Part shown: piece after piece, positions 12,801 through 24,635 of the stretch | How the letters are laid out: the number at the start of each line of letters is the position of its first letter | Numbering within the stretch: the first letter of the stretch is position 1 | NCBI GenBank assembly: GCA_973895155.1 | Contig: OZ316897.1 | Coordinates: forward strand, 11,842,001 to 11,906,000 | DNA: 64,000 nucleotides | DNA from: Marsupella aquatica | Lineage: Eukaryota > Marchantiophyta | Direction: 5' to 3' | Program-made: the position numbers and the translations under genes | The notes under the pieces: generated by a model | The model's database searches: none | The model's input: only the letters and a program-made list of their open reading frames with translations | What the model was told of the DNA's origin: nothing

Positions 12801-14960
12801 GAGTATATCGTTGCATACCCCTCATTCTAGAATATTTTGGTACTGACGTTGGGACGTATAAATGTACGAGAGTCAAATAATGTCTATGAATTTCTTCGAA
12901 ATTAATAGAACAAATAAGTCCTTCTATGTAATTTGTGCGTGTGGAACGATATGTCTAAATTAAGCTGCACGTTTCCTAAAACTCAAGCAATTGATTCCCC
13001 CGTTGATTCCGGGCAATGAAAATTCTAGATATTGAGGGAACTGTTGTGCTTCTATAAAGTTGATAAGCGTTCAGGGACACCTAACGATTTCCTGTGCCTT
13101 CAGAGAGAGAATTTGAGTTCGACATCTGTCATGGGATCTCTGAGCCCCAAACGACATCCCCATGCAATCTGTAAATATGTAATGCAGTAGCAGTCGACAT
13201 AGCAAATCACTCTCAGTTGACAGCTGTTGAATTGGAATCACAATCCCTCACAAGGACAAACAGAAAATGACAAACCACAAAGTTTGAAGCCTTGGGGTGG
13301 GAGCTGTGGCTAGATTTGCTAGCTATTGGCATAGGCCTTGCTAGTAGTACAGGTGATCGAGGTGAGATCAGCAAACGAGCAAATGGGCGAAGGGAGTTTG
13401 CCCTTTCTCCCTTCTATCAACCCGAGCAAATGATCGACAGATCAGGAGGCTTTTGTACAGTTGTCGAGTCGGCGCAGTTGCAGCAATCTACTCAAGGAAA
13501 ACGAGGTTATAAAAGCTCAAATAGGGAGGCTATTTGCATGGTCTCTTGTAATATCTGAGAGGAAGGTCCTAATCTTCAACACCTGACCGAGCCTCCAATT
13601 GGAAATTTCGAAGCTTCATAATTTAGCAAACGTCGTCGACCGAAGATCAATAATCAAACTCACATTGGATAACGTGGCAGTGCATTGAGTTGCGAGCCTA
13701 CTAGTTACTATCAAAGTCATTGTTTCCGTTCCGATCTAGGCGTGGTGGAGCACACCCACATACTCTAGCTAGTCAGCAAGTCCGCAAGTGGAAGAGCCAT
13801 TCCACTGTTGTCACGTACCGAGCTAGTATATACATACAAATTCCGGTTGAGACTCTGAATATAAACTGATTATAAAATTGCACTTGGGATTGAACTTAGA
13901 TAGAGCGGGGCGACAAGTCCAAAGCTCCGTCGAAAAGCCGCATTTTATCATTTGTTTGTGGGAGCCGCGATTTGGATAGTATGCGTGGACGTGAAGCATA
14001 CGCTATTCACTTATCATTCAGGCTAGGAAGTTAGGTTGCGAATAGGAGCTCGCTTACCTCGCTGATACAGTTCATCAGATCACATATCAAATCACACAAG
14101 ATTATTATTGCTACTGTTAACCAGCTAGCTCAGCAGAATGGGATGGATTTCTAATTTCTGCTTGCTTCTGTGTAAACTTTCGATTGCTTTGCCAGGTTCA
14201 GGTTGATCCGTTGATATTTACAATGGTTGTCTGGGACGATTGTATTCCTGTCGGCTTATTTTCTGGATTCAACGTCCCAGGCCACTCCCCAGATTCCCTA
14301 CTTGTTTGGCAGCATTCGAGTACGTACACCCCATCGTGTACTAAGCATTCACCTACACAGACTGTAAAACTGTCTTTTGTTGGTTTATTTATTGATGCCT
14401 AGTAAGTATCGTCGTTCATGATCCATTGATGATAATCATGGAAGAACACTTCAAAAATTCTTTGTCCTTGACTCGGGTTCCGTTCCCTTCTCCCAATTTT
14501 GTATAGCATGCATTCTCTCGTTCACTTGACTATTTTAACTCATGCTAGATTTTGCTCAGAGATATAGACAGTGTATCTCGGTTTTAAACACAAATGAATG
14601 AGTGAAAAGAGTTTTTAGAATATAATCTTATGACTTGGTAATATTCTAGAGACTGATGTGGAGGTGATATGTTCCTATTCAGACTGAATCATAACCTTAC
14701 GGCTAGTACTTTACACTGGGAGCAAAAGCCTGGTAACAATGCTCATGCATGTCACTTACAAGTATCTAGTGAACTGCTTGAGATGTAGAGAACAACTCAT
14801 GCAACGATACCAAAAGAGTTTAGTACCTGCGTCCGCGTTCTCATTGTCAAAAACTTCAAGTGTGCACATGGTCACGCTTACCACCAAGAAACTTCAAGTT
14901 GTGAAAAGTATTGGAGAAATGCTTCATTTTCAATCTCAATTATACATCACACTAACAAAG
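6850..14960. other. Gene-poor intergenic DNA
   Basis: Only short open frames occur, with no recognisable domain. A 64-residue minus-strand frame at 8569-8763 and a 97-residue plus-strand frame at 8234-8527 have fairly protein-like composition, but no motif, promoter or exon context supports them. I see no RNA gene or terminal repeat. Confidence 0.4.
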
Positions 14961-14977
14961 TATCTGGAGACATGATC

Positions 14978-15125
14978 CCAAAGGCAAAGCAACCCAATGA
15001 AGCCTGGAGACATGATCAAAACAACCCAATGAAAGGGAGGAAAAGAGGAAAAAGGACCCCAAGAAAAATAAACCAAGGGTCCCCAACCAAAATACAACAA
15101 AGGAACAAGGACAAAAAAGGAACCT
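14978..15125. repeat. Dispersed A-rich repeat, copy b
   Basis: This has GGCAAAGCAACCCAATGAA, then a partial internal duplication (GAGACATGATC, ACAACCCAATGAAAGGGAGG) and GAGGAAAAAGGACCCCAAG. It closely matches copy c 815 bp downstream in the same orientation, so the two copies bracket 15.1-15.8 kb as direct repeats. Confidence 0.6.
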
Positions 15126-15789
15126 ACAAACTAGAGAGCCATGAAGACTAACACCCTACTGAGCAGAGAACTGAAAGGCCTGGTAAAACTCTGGAGTAAA
15201 CCTTATAGGAGGGTCACAAAACGGAACCTGGCGGGAGGCCCTAAAACCAATGGCCTCAGCCCTACAAAGGAGAGTGAATGCCTGGGCCTGGTGAAGAGCC
15301 ACAGACAATTACTATATACAAAAGAAAGAACTATGATTCTCAAAAGCGAGCCATCTACAGTTACTGTACGTGAAGATTTCAGCCAAAACTGGGGCTATCA
15401 AGGTATCAAACAAGGTAGCCAAATTAAGGAGCAACCTGCTGATGATAAGCAGCTCTCAAAGTAACCTTTCTAGCCCTTTGTTGTTTCTGTCTTTTCTGTT
15501 CACATTTTGCTGGGCAGGCCCTTTTTCACGAGATTTGTTCTCCATCTTGAAGTGAACAGTCTTCAGGTGACGAGGCTATTGTCTCAGTACAGCACTAGAG
15601 TACATCAGACTGACCAATCATATGGAACCTGAAGTGAAGTTAGGTAGAATTTTGGTTATAAGACTAAGAACACTGTTTAAATCTCCCTCCTTTAGCCTCG
15701 GAAGCACATTGATCAAGGCAATATTATTGGCTAACTTTTCATTCGTAAAGTCTCTTGAAGCATCTATTCCTTCTGAAGTATATATCACA

Positions 15790-15935
15790 GTGCCCAAGGG
15801 CAAAAAAGGCCTAACCCAGAGACATGATCCGCATGGCAAAGCAACCCACTGAAGGGGAGAAAAAGAGGAAAAAGGACCCCAAAAAGAACAAGCCAAGGGG
15901 TCCGCCTAGAAAGGAAGAAAGACCAAAAAGTTAAT
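15790..15935. repeat. Dispersed A-rich repeat, copy c
   Basis: This shares GAGACATGATC, GGCAAAGCAACCCA, GAAGGGGAGAAAAAGAGG and AAAAGGACCCCAA with copy b. A family of such copies is supported by sequence. A LINE origin is only inferred. Confidence 0.6.
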
Positions 15936-16010
15936 TTAGTTTTCATTCTTAAAGTCTAGTGAAGAGTCCACTTCTTCTGAAAACATGGTCCTTAATAAGT
16001 TTTTTCTTTT

Positions 16011-16230
16011 TTACCACCTCTAGCCATCTCTAAGGGGGAAGTGTCCAAGATCTGCCCCTTTGTTCCACATTCCACTCACTTTTCTCCTATACCGTGCCAA
16101 TCCCCCTTGATAAACTGTTTTTTGTTACCACCTCTGGCCATCTATAAGGGGGAAGTGTCCAAGATCTGCCCCTTTTCCCACATTCCACTCACTTTTCTCC
16201 TATACCAAACCAATTCCCCCCCCCCCCCCC
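16011..16230. repeat. Two-copy 124-bp tandem repeat ending in C15
   Basis: The unit begins TTACCACCTCT at 16011 and again at 16135. It contains GGGGGAAGTGTCCAAGATCT and CACATTCCACTCACTTTTCT. The second copy ends in a run of 15 C at 16216-16230. A related segment (AAAGTGTCCTC...CCACTTACTTTTCTCCT) occurs near 47.23 kb, so the unit comes from a dispersed repeat. Confidence 0.85.
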
Positions 16231-16365
16231 GCGGAGTTTTCTCCATGATCTCAGGAAGTCAGTTTGCTCTGTGATCTCAGGAGAAATTGACTTTTAATGG
16301 TAGCTAGACGGGTAACCAGTGGCTTTTAAAGGGGCAGGGTGTGTTTTAAAGGAATTTTGGAGGTA

Positions 16366-16370
16366 GCCTC
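16366..16370. repeat. Target site duplication, left copy (GCCTC)
   Basis: The five bases directly left of the LTR element are GCCTC, the same as the five directly right of it (24968-24972). A 5-bp duplication is typical of Ty1/copia integration. Confidence 0.92.
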
Positions 16371-16702
16371 TGTTGAACTAAGACGTCATTCGCAACGACC
16401 ATACAACCATGACTCATTCCATGCACACGTAGTCGACACAATCTCTACGTGGTTCACCTTTTCTCCAAGGCTATGTCCACACGAACACTCAAGCTTTACT
16501 TCAAGAGTAGACGGACACACATCCTCTCCTTCTTCCTCAAGTTGCTCTGTTATAATGAGTAAGCACCACACACCAGCGGCTTACACTAGCCCTGGTATAT
16601 ACAAGGTCACACACGACTAACCTAACCTCAGCTAAGATCCTAACTGTGGTTAGCCTAAGTGCCATAACCTATGAGTCACAAGACTAAGAGCAATCCTTAA
16701 TA
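16371..16702 (-). repeat. 3' LTR of the copia element
   Basis: This matches 24636-24967 over 332 bp without gaps, with eight differences by eye. Its terminal CA has become TA at 16701-16702. Confidence 0.95.
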
Positions 16703-16714
16703 AACTCCCCCTTG
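16703..16714 (-). promoter_or_regulatory. Polypurine tract
   Basis: Directly inside the 3' LTR, the minus strand reads CAAGGGGGAGTT. This is the usual position and composition of the plus-strand DNA primer in LTR retroelements. Confidence 0.75.
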
Positions 16715-17169
16715 ACTCTAGTCTTGGGGACTGCAATTTCTGCTATCCATATGAGATACTCAGCGGGAAATTCTAGACAATCACCTAAAACCATAGGTGT
16801 CCCCCTAAAAACCATTTAAGGTTAACTAAGGGTTAACTAGAATTAAGCCGTAACCATAACAGGATTGAGTAACCCATATACAGAAATTACATATTGTTAA
16901 GTTACTCTACTTGTGCTGCAAATCTCGGGGGTTTCACTTCCAAAAAAATGGCATATCACGTGCGACGAAGGATAGGGTCATTTTATTGGTTGTAAGGGAA
17001 GACTTAAGAATTTTTGTAGAAGAACAATAGGGTCTTTTAAATTCAATTTTGAAACTTAGAAGAACATTAGGGCCTTTTTAATCCAATTTTTGGAATATTC
17101 TAAGAATATTCCAACTTTATAGGGGTTAAAAAATAATATTTTTTTCTTACATTTTAGGGGGTCCAAGGC

Positions 17170-18911
17170 CTAAAAACGTCGCAGGTGATGGGGAGGTCCC
17201 CATGTAGTGAGACCCCCGAGCTGCAAATGCAAAACTTGCAAAGTAGCACGGTGTCTTGAGTAACTTTCCAAAGGAATCACTTTGGTAAAAGCATCAGCCG
17301 GGTTGAGCTTTCCATCAATCTTGACTAGCTCAAACATTTTATCAGACACTGCTTGCCTAATAAAATGGTCTGTCACAATGAAGAGCTCAATCTGGTTAAT
17401 AGCTCAACCAGGTTAATAGTCAAGATTGATGGATCTGCTGCTGCAACATATTCTGCTTCTGTAGTAGACTGAGATACACACTTCTGCAAGGTAGATCTCC
17501 AACTTATGCATCCTCTTCCAAGAATAAACACATACCCAATCGTTGACCTCCTTGTTTCCAGACAGCCTCCGTAGTCAGAATCTACATAGCCAACCAAAGA
17601 TTTGGTTTTGTTTGATCTACTATCAAACAACAGACCATAGTCTATTGTGCCCTTAAGATACCTGAGAATCCATTTCACAGCCTCCCAATGTACCTTCCCT
17701 GGATTTGACATGAATCTACTCACTTTGCCCATTGCTAGGGCTAGATCAGGCCTGGTACATGTCATCAAATACATTAGACTGCCCACTGCCTTCTCATAAG
17801 GAACCTTAGTCATCAAGCCTCTCTCCACTGGATCCGTGGGGCAGAAAGCCGATGATAACTTGAAATGTGGAGCCAAAGGAATACTTACTGGCTTACAATT
17901 TTCCATGTTGAATCTTGCAAGTACCTTTTCAGCATACTTGCGGGCATACTTGCCTTGATTCAGCCACAATTGTCCAGTTTCAAAGTTTCTCGTAATCTCC
18001 ATACCTAAGATCCTCTTGGCTTTCCCAAGATCCTTCATTCGGAATTCAGAACTCAATTTTGCTTTGAGTTTGTCAACCTCAGTTTGATCCTTAGCCGCAA
18101 TCAACATGTCATCCACATAGAGCACCAGAATGAGCAAACCAAACACACCATTCTTGACTGATTTTGTATACACACAAGGGTCATACACCATCCTAGTGAA
18201 TCCTTGTGCAAGCATGAAATCATCAAACCGCTTGTTCCACTGTCGAGGAGCTTGCTTCAATCCATACAAGGACTTAAGCAACCTGCAAACTAAACTCTCT
18301 TGGCCCTTCTTCACAAAGCCCAGTGGTTGCCTCATGAAAATTTGTTCTTCCAAGGTGCCATAGAGAAAAGCAATAACAACATCCATTTGATCTAACACCA
18401 GATCAAAAAACATAACAAGTTGACACAAAATTCGTATCGTGGAATACTTGGCAACTGGAGAGAAGACCTCATTGTAATCCACTCCCTTCTCTTGAGTGAA
18501 TCCCTTGGCAACAAGCCTTGCCTTGTATATTTTGTCTCCTCCATCTGAAGAGTTGTCCTTCAGCTTGTAAATCCACTTGCTATCCACCGCTTGTTGATCA
18601 CTTGGCAGTTGCACCAGCTCCCATGTTCTGTTGTCACCTAAAGATTGCAACTCCCTCTGCATCGCTGCATTCCATTCATCTTTCTCGTCTGAAATGCACG
18701 CCTCATGATAACAAGAAGGTTCTCCTTCTTCCAAGATCAGTGCTCTGTCATCATCTTCAGGTGCAATGTCAACATCATCTAACCTTGATGAATCTGTCCA
18801 TTGTCCATACCTTGTAGGAGCTCGAGTAGTACGTCTTGATTTTCTAGCTGATGATTCTGGTTGATCTTGTTCTGTTGGTTGAATTTGAGGTATTCCAACA
18901 ACTTGCTCCTC
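17170..18911 (-). pseudogene. Copia reverse transcriptase and RNase H, disrupted
   Basis: From 18911 downwards the minus strand encodes the end of the integrase linker and then an RVT_2-type reverse transcriptase. Visible motifs are KARLVAKGFTQEKGVDY, EVFSPVAKY, KSLYGLKQAPRQWN and the catalytic YVDDM. RNase H follows (GYVDSDYGGCLETRRSTIGY, SQSTTEAEYVAAA). After AEYVAAA the frame runs into unrelated residues and stops at 17373. The normal end (KIDGKLNPADAFTKVIPLE) resumes in another frame down to 17170. A deletion with local repetition of a GGTTAATAG(C/T)TCAA stretch near 17390-17440 explains the break. The polymerase core is intact, so the lesion lies in RNase H. Confidence 0.93.
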
Positions 18912-20343
18912 TTATTCCAATACCGGAACCAGCTCCATTCTCGGAGCACCTCCTTCATTTATGTCATGAAAACTCTCATGACCAATCTCCCCCACAACAT
19001 GATCCAGGATAGGAGATTTACCTTTGTCAGTACGGGAAGCCTGAGCATTATCCCCCTCCTTTGATGATCTGGATTCATTAAAGGATATATCTCTACTGAC
19101 AAGCAACGTACAAGCTTCTGGATCCCATAGCCTGTAACCTTTCACACCTGGTTGATAACCAAGAAAAAGACACTTCTTGGAAGTAGAATCTAGTTTAGAT
19201 CGATTCTGCTTAGGTGTGAGAGCATATGCATCACTTCCAAAGACTCTCAAAACCTGATAGTCTGCGTGCCGTCCATACCTCATTTCAAACGGCGTCTTGA
19301 AATTGATTGCACTTGAAGGAGAAAGATTTACCAAATAAGCTGCCGTATTTATAGCTTCAGCCCAAAATTCATGCGGTAAACCTGATTGGCTCAACATACT
19401 CCTCGATTGCTCCAATAGTGTTTGGTTTAGCCGCTCACAAACACCATTCTGTTGAGGAGTATAAACTGTCGTGAGATGACGAGTAATCCCTTGCTCTGCA
19501 CAATATAGTTCAAACTCACTTGAACTGTACTCCCCGCCGTTATCTGATCGCAGATATCTCACCTTGGATCCAGTCTGATTCTCAATTTGGGCTTTCCACT
19601 TCTTAAAAGTGCCAAAAACTTCAGACTTGGCATGTAGAAATGTGATCCACACATACCGTGAGTAATCATCAATGAACGTGACATAGTACAATTTTCCAGA
19701 AAGTGAGAGAGTTGGGGATGGATCCCACACACCACTATGTACATACTCAAGTATAGCTTTGGTATTGTGAGTTCCAACACCAAAGGTTCTCCTGTGCTAC
19801 TTCCCAAGCACACAGTGTTCACAAAAATCTAGCTTAGTAGATTCCAAATTAGAAAGAAGTCCTTTCCTGCGAAGTACCGCCAAACCCTTTTCACTCATGT
19901 GTCCCAATCTGCAGTGCCATAACTGATTCATCTCGCCTTGAGATCTAGTTACATTGGCTTCTTCACAAATCACGTTGCCCTCCAACAAATATAGATTCCT
20001 GTGTCGCTTACCCTTCATGACAACCTTGCCTCCGGTTGACACTTGAAGAATACCATCAGCAGAACTCCACCGACATCCATTTGCTTCCAGCATTCTTTTT
20101 CATGTCAGGTATGTGTCTGACATTACTGACTGTTCGCACAACTCCATCAAACATCCGAATTTTCACGGATCCAATTCCAACAATTTGACAAGGATGATCA
20201 TTCCCCATCAACACGGAACCGGTTGATACTGAGTAAGAAGTAAAAAACTCTTTTATACAACAAATATGATAGGTACAGGCACAATCTAAAATCCATTTAT
20301 CACCGTTGTTACTGGATGAAATGCAAAGGGCAACATCTAGACT
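18912..20343 (-). pseudogene. Copia protease and integrase, disrupted
   Basis: 20094-20343 encodes a retropepsin segment. The expected WILD-[ST]-G-[AC] active site reads WILDCACTYH, so the residues after the catalytic Asp are changed. At about 20093 the frame shifts where a few codons are missing. The integrase follows, with a zinc-binding HHCC domain (WHCRLGH, CEHC) and then a TAG at 19797-19799 just after the VLGK motif. The catalytic core has all three acidic positions in context (FIDDYSRYVW, RSDNGGEY, NGVCERLNQTL). A TAA at 18912-18914 separates integrase from reverse transcriptase in the same frame. Confidence 0.92.
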
Positions 20344-21270
20344 TCACAAGATTTCATCATCAAGCAAGTCAATCATATCAACATCAGTGGTTGCGTTCGC
20401 TGATGGTTGATGAGTCTGCTTGACTCGATAGTCTCGTTTCATGTGGCCAGACTTGTTACATTTCCAGCATATAATTGGTTTCCTTTCTAGAGATTTCTCT
20501 CTAGACCTGGATCTAGACTTAGATCGAGCCTTCTCCTTGCCTCTATTCCGTGAGGGGTACGTTTGTGAAAAGGATCTGTTTTCACTAGTCATCCGCTGTT
20601 GAGTCCTCCCGTGGTTCACATTCAATGCATTGCCAGATGAAGATGGTGTCTAGGCATGACCCAGTTTCTTCTGTGCATCATCTGACAACAAAGAGCTTAC
20701 CACCTCATCATATGAAATGGTTTTGAGATCTCTATACAAGAGAACCTGCTTCAAACCTTGATACGATGGGGGTAAGGAACTGAGAAGAAGCAATGCCTTA
20801 TCTTCATCTTCCACTCCCTTGCCAAGATTTGACAAATCTACAGCTAGGCTGTCGAATTCATCCAAGTGATCTCGAAGCTTGCCTCCTTCTTTTAGCCTCA
20901 AGCTCATCAAGAGAGATTTCTTGTACAACCAATCTGAGGCATCCTCTCGGTAGTACTTCTCTCTGAGGGCCTTGAATAAGGATACGCAATCCTCGTAGTC
21001 GTCCAGCTTCTTAATGATATGCGGCTTTAGATACAGCATAACCGCATTCACAATAATCACTTGCTCTTGCCTCCATTTCCTCAACGGGATCTCCTCCTCA
21101 TTGCTAGACTCCTCCCGAGTCGATAGCAGATGATCTAGGCCCATAGCACGAAGAATTCCCTTAACCTGCTTCTCCCATAGCAAATAATCTGTGCGCCCAT
21201 CATATTTTTCCACCTCAAACTTGACACCTCCAAACTTGGATGCCATCGTTGTCCTCCCAACGTTCTCCAC
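20344..21270 (-). pseudogene. Copia gag (UBN2-type) with zinc knuckle, disrupted
   Basis: The frame opens at 21270, with a second Met about eight codons in (MASKFGG). The first 206 residues are a copia gag capsid-like region (YDGRTDYLLWEKQVKGIL, SLLMSLRLKEGGKLRDHL, LLLLSSLPPSYQ). A TAG at 20650-20652 interrupts the frame. An Arg/Ser-rich stretch and a CCHC zinc knuckle follow, reading CWKCNKSGHMKRDY, so the fourth zinc ligand is Tyr instead of Cys. The frame ends in TGA at 20344-20346 and continues in the same frame into protease, as expected of a single copia polyprotein. Confidence 0.93.
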
Positions 21271-21976
21271 GTGCTATTGCTGTGCTGCTCTCTATATGCT
21301 TTTTCCTTCCTTCCTTCTCGTTGACTCAAATCCAAATCACGGAAAAATGTCGTTTTTCGCAACTTTCCAAAAAACTTGAAACTTATCACCGCCACTTAGC
21401 CCACCAACCTAGCAAGCCAACGCTGAAATCCAAAATCGAAATCGAGTTCCAACGAAAAACTTTTTCACGTTTTGGTCGGGGTGGGTAAATCTCAAAAATT
21501 CTCCCCCGTTTTGACCACCTCGGGGAATAAGAAAAATTCCAAGTACCACCCGTCGTCGGAAATGGAAATCGAGTGGTGCACCGCGTTGCTAGCTTCAGTG
21601 GCTACGTTCTCGCCAAAAAAGATCCGAAAAAAGTTATCGTTCGGACCTTGGAATCTTCGACTAAAGGCCGAAAAATAGCTCTCTATTTTTTTTGGAATAT
21701 TCCTTGGACTGTGCAACAGGTCTCACAGGGGGCCGTTCCTCTTGTCCAAGCGATTAATTTGGTGGGTCACCGGGCCCGAGATGCCGCTTAACCAATGAGG
21801 AGCAGTCGCGAATACAACTTTCACCTACTCGTAATTGCTCCGGCGTTGCCTAACTCCAGCGTTGAGCCCCTCTTAGATTTGCTACCATCATGGCCATTAG
21901 GGATGCGACTAACAAAGAGGAGGCTAGTAAGAGCAAGGACAAGACTTGAGAAAAACGCGCTCCAATTAACTTTATT

Positions 21977-22278
21977 GGGCCCATTGCCGATCACAGAAAA
22001 ATGAACTATTTTTCTGACGGATCACCATAGGGGCCCAAGAAGCCCTACGTGAGCCCGATCATGGGGCCGCATATTTCTCGGCCAACGGACCCAGGGGCCA
22101 AAAGTTATGGCCGACTCAAGCCGCATACTTGTAGTTTGGGCCCGTTGCCGATCACGGAAAAATGAACTATTTTTCCAACGGATCACCATAGGGGCCTGAG
22201 AAGCCCCACATGAGCCCGATCATGGGGCCGCATATGTTTTGGCCAACGGACCTAGGGGCCAAAAGTTATGGCCGATTT
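21977..22278. repeat. Two-copy 162-bp tandem repeat in the copia leader
   Basis: GGGCCCRTTGCCGATCAC starts at 21977 and at 22139. Both copies contain AAAATGAACTATTTTTC, CGGATCACCATAGGGGCC, GCCCGATCATGGGGCCGC and GGCCAAAAGTTATGGCCG. Confidence 0.88.
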
Positions 22279-23599
22279 AGACTCGATTAGAGTCGCCGCG
22301 CATCGATGGACCAAGAGGGGGTTTCGTGGACCAGGGGGGGTTGCCTGGACCAGAGCGGGGTTAGGGCCGTAACTTTTAGCCCCTTATGCCACAATTTGCG
22401 CTCGAGGCCAAGTTACAGAAGGTTTTCAATTATCTTCGTTTCGAGCTAAGTGGCGGGGCCCACGGACCCTCGGGTAGGGGGCCAAAGATAGGGGACCAAA
22501 GCTGGTCCGGGGGTGGCAGGTCCCCAGAAGCATATATGAGGGGAGTAGTCCTCTCAAGTTTGAGCTCGAGCTGATCGCAATCAACGAAGATACGTCGTTT
22601 TGAGTTTTGAAGCGGAAACAAACATAACTCGACGACCGGATCTCCGTTGGAGAAGTTCTTGGGCTTGTTGGAAAGCTAATGAAGAAATCTACCTCATGGT
22701 GCTCTCTGATTGTGCATTGGATGATTTTGGTTTTGAGGCTTGCAATGGGGGGAGTCCCTCTTGCCGATCCGAAGTCGGACAGTGACCAAACCGCATTTGG
22801 TTCCCACGGGGACCTGATGTTGGAGAGGTAGAACCAAGTAGACTCTAGGGGCTGCCATTGAGATCTGGTCCCGATGCATGGTGAGAGGTTGAGCGGAACC
22901 CGGTTTCGCAGAGAGGTGGCTAAGATCTAGAAACTGAATGGTCCCGGCGTGTTACTACTAGTTTGTGACAAACTGAGTTTGGGCCATGGGCATGTCCTGG
23001 AGGCAAGGCGGTCAGCCATTGACGGGTAGAAAGTGGGGAAGCTTGGGCGACATCCGGTAGATAGACTGTTCTGGACGAACAGTGATGTCGACCTTAGTTT
23101 CAGCTTATGGCAAGGCCATGCGGGCCTGGGAGGCTCTATCCGCTGACCTACTTACTAACGACTGTTGAACTTGAGGCAAGACAATGGTCTTGGGAGTTCT
23201 GAGATCAAGACAAGTTCTTACCGGTTGGTTGGTTGCTTGTGCAGATAGCAAAGACCGTTGAGCGACGGTTGTGCTGACGAGGGCAAGTGCGGCTTTGTAT
23301 AGGAGGGGTTGCTAACGACAAGGAGTATAGTCGGGGAGAACTTGCCCCAATATTCCGTGTTAGTGCAAGGTTCGACTTGTTTCAAGGCTGAGAAACGAGT
23401 TTGGACGGGCACATGGTGGGAGGGCCACCACTGGAGCCTGGAAAGGATTAAAAAACCGGGCCTAAGGGGGTTTAAGCCCCTTAACACAAAAATACTGTCT
23501 TAAAAAAGGCGCATCCGCGTTGCCGCGACGCGTGACGGGCCAGGCAGTGCACAGGGGGTTGGGGAGTAAAAAACCGAGTCAAAATGGGCAGGGATGGAG

Positions 23600-23785
23600 C
23601 TGCAACGGTCGGGACGTCTGGGACGTCCGCGCCGGCCGTGACGTCTGGGACGGCCGGGACGTCTGGGACGTGAGTGCCGGCTGCGACATCCAGGACGGCT
23701 GCGACGTCCGCACCGGCCGCCACGTTTGGGACGTCCGTGCCGGCTGCGACGTTCGGGACGGCCGGGACATCCCCGATGGGAGTAT
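23600..23785. repeat. GC-rich GGACGT minisatellite
   Basis: Degenerate units of about 12-27 bp are built from GGGACGTCYG, GCCGGCYGYGACG and GGGACGGCC. The open frames across it (DVPDV-, DVWDV-like repeats) reflect the period and not a real gene. Confidence 0.8.
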
Positions 23786-24621
23786 TAGCGAGGAGGAGGA
23801 GGGGGTCGCCAACGGGGTATTGTCAGGGGTGCAAGGGTCGGGAGGGTGTGTATACACACCACCAAAAAGGCCCTATTCTAAGGCAAAATGTGCACAAAAA
23901 ATAAATTTGTTGGGTTACTCATAGTGTCGTTATCACTTTACACCAGATAAAGACTAGTTGTCGACGGGAAATGTTGCCGAATTGCACCGGCACCGTTTGC
24001 AACTCTAGCAGAGTAAAAAATTCCCGTCATGACTCCTTCACTCCGCGTCAAGTGTCAATCTTGGACTCAAAACAACCACTGCACCGCGATCTCTCCGTTG
24101 AGCCGTTGCACTTCCCGTTTCTTCCTTTGAGTCAAACGCAACGACAAGAAACCCTGCTTCAGTCAAAAGAAGACTCCATAGTCAGTCAGAAACTCAGAAC
24201 GGCTCTTTTGCTTGGTACATCGCACTCACTACACCCTCGATAGCAAACTAGCTACCGAAATGATCAGCTTTTCCCGATCTACGATTTGAGCTAAAGGTTG
24301 TGACGCCTCGCGCACCACAAAGCTCACACCGTCGGGAAAATGATCTCAGTTCCCCCCCAAACGAACCGTCGAAGAAAACCGTCGAACACGAATGACAAAA
24401 AATCCAGAACAACGGAAATGTGAATTCCTCCGCACCACGAACTTTGTTCAGAGATTTCTTTGCACCGTCGGAAAGCCCTTGCCCCGATCTATCCGTTTAG
24501 CCCAACACCTCCAAGTTCCATGCGATAGATCTCCGTGAAATCCACCAACTCTAACCGCTGGAAAAACCGTCACCAACACGTCACGAAAATTTTGATCACC
24601 TCAACGTCACCTCCCAGGCTT

Positions 24622-24633
24622 GCTCTGATACCA
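24622..24633 (-). promoter_or_regulatory. Primer-binding site for initiator tRNA-Met
   Basis: Two bases inside the 5' LTR the minus strand reads TGGTATCAGAGC, the classical complement of the plant initiator tRNA-Met 3' end used by many copia elements. Confidence 0.95.
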
Positions 24634-24635
24634 AT

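Larger units (their letters stand above)
21271..24618 (-). other. Long untranslated leader of the copia element, with a GC-rich block
   Basis: There is about 3.3 kb between the primer site and gag with no coherent coding frame. The two flanks (21271-21700 and 23940-24618) are similar in style, with CGTCGGAAA-like motifs. Between them, 21.7-23.9 kb is markedly GC-rich. It contains a two-copy 162-bp repeat, a GGACGT minisatellite and motifs such as GATCTCCGTTGGAGAAG that recall gypsy LTRs. A nested, decayed insertion is possible, but I found no convincing boundaries or target duplication. Confidence 0.6.

Noticed and set aside
23520-23924. Long frames on both strands across the GGACGT minisatellite (DVWDV-type repeats)
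   Set aside because: They are open on both strands because the unit is GC-rich and its length is close to a multiple of three. They lie inside a retrotransposon leader.
21718-23935. Solo gypsy LTR nested in the copia leader
   Set aside because: Motifs are suggestive, but I could not find TG...CA ends with a matching 5-bp duplication, so it is not annotated as a separate element.
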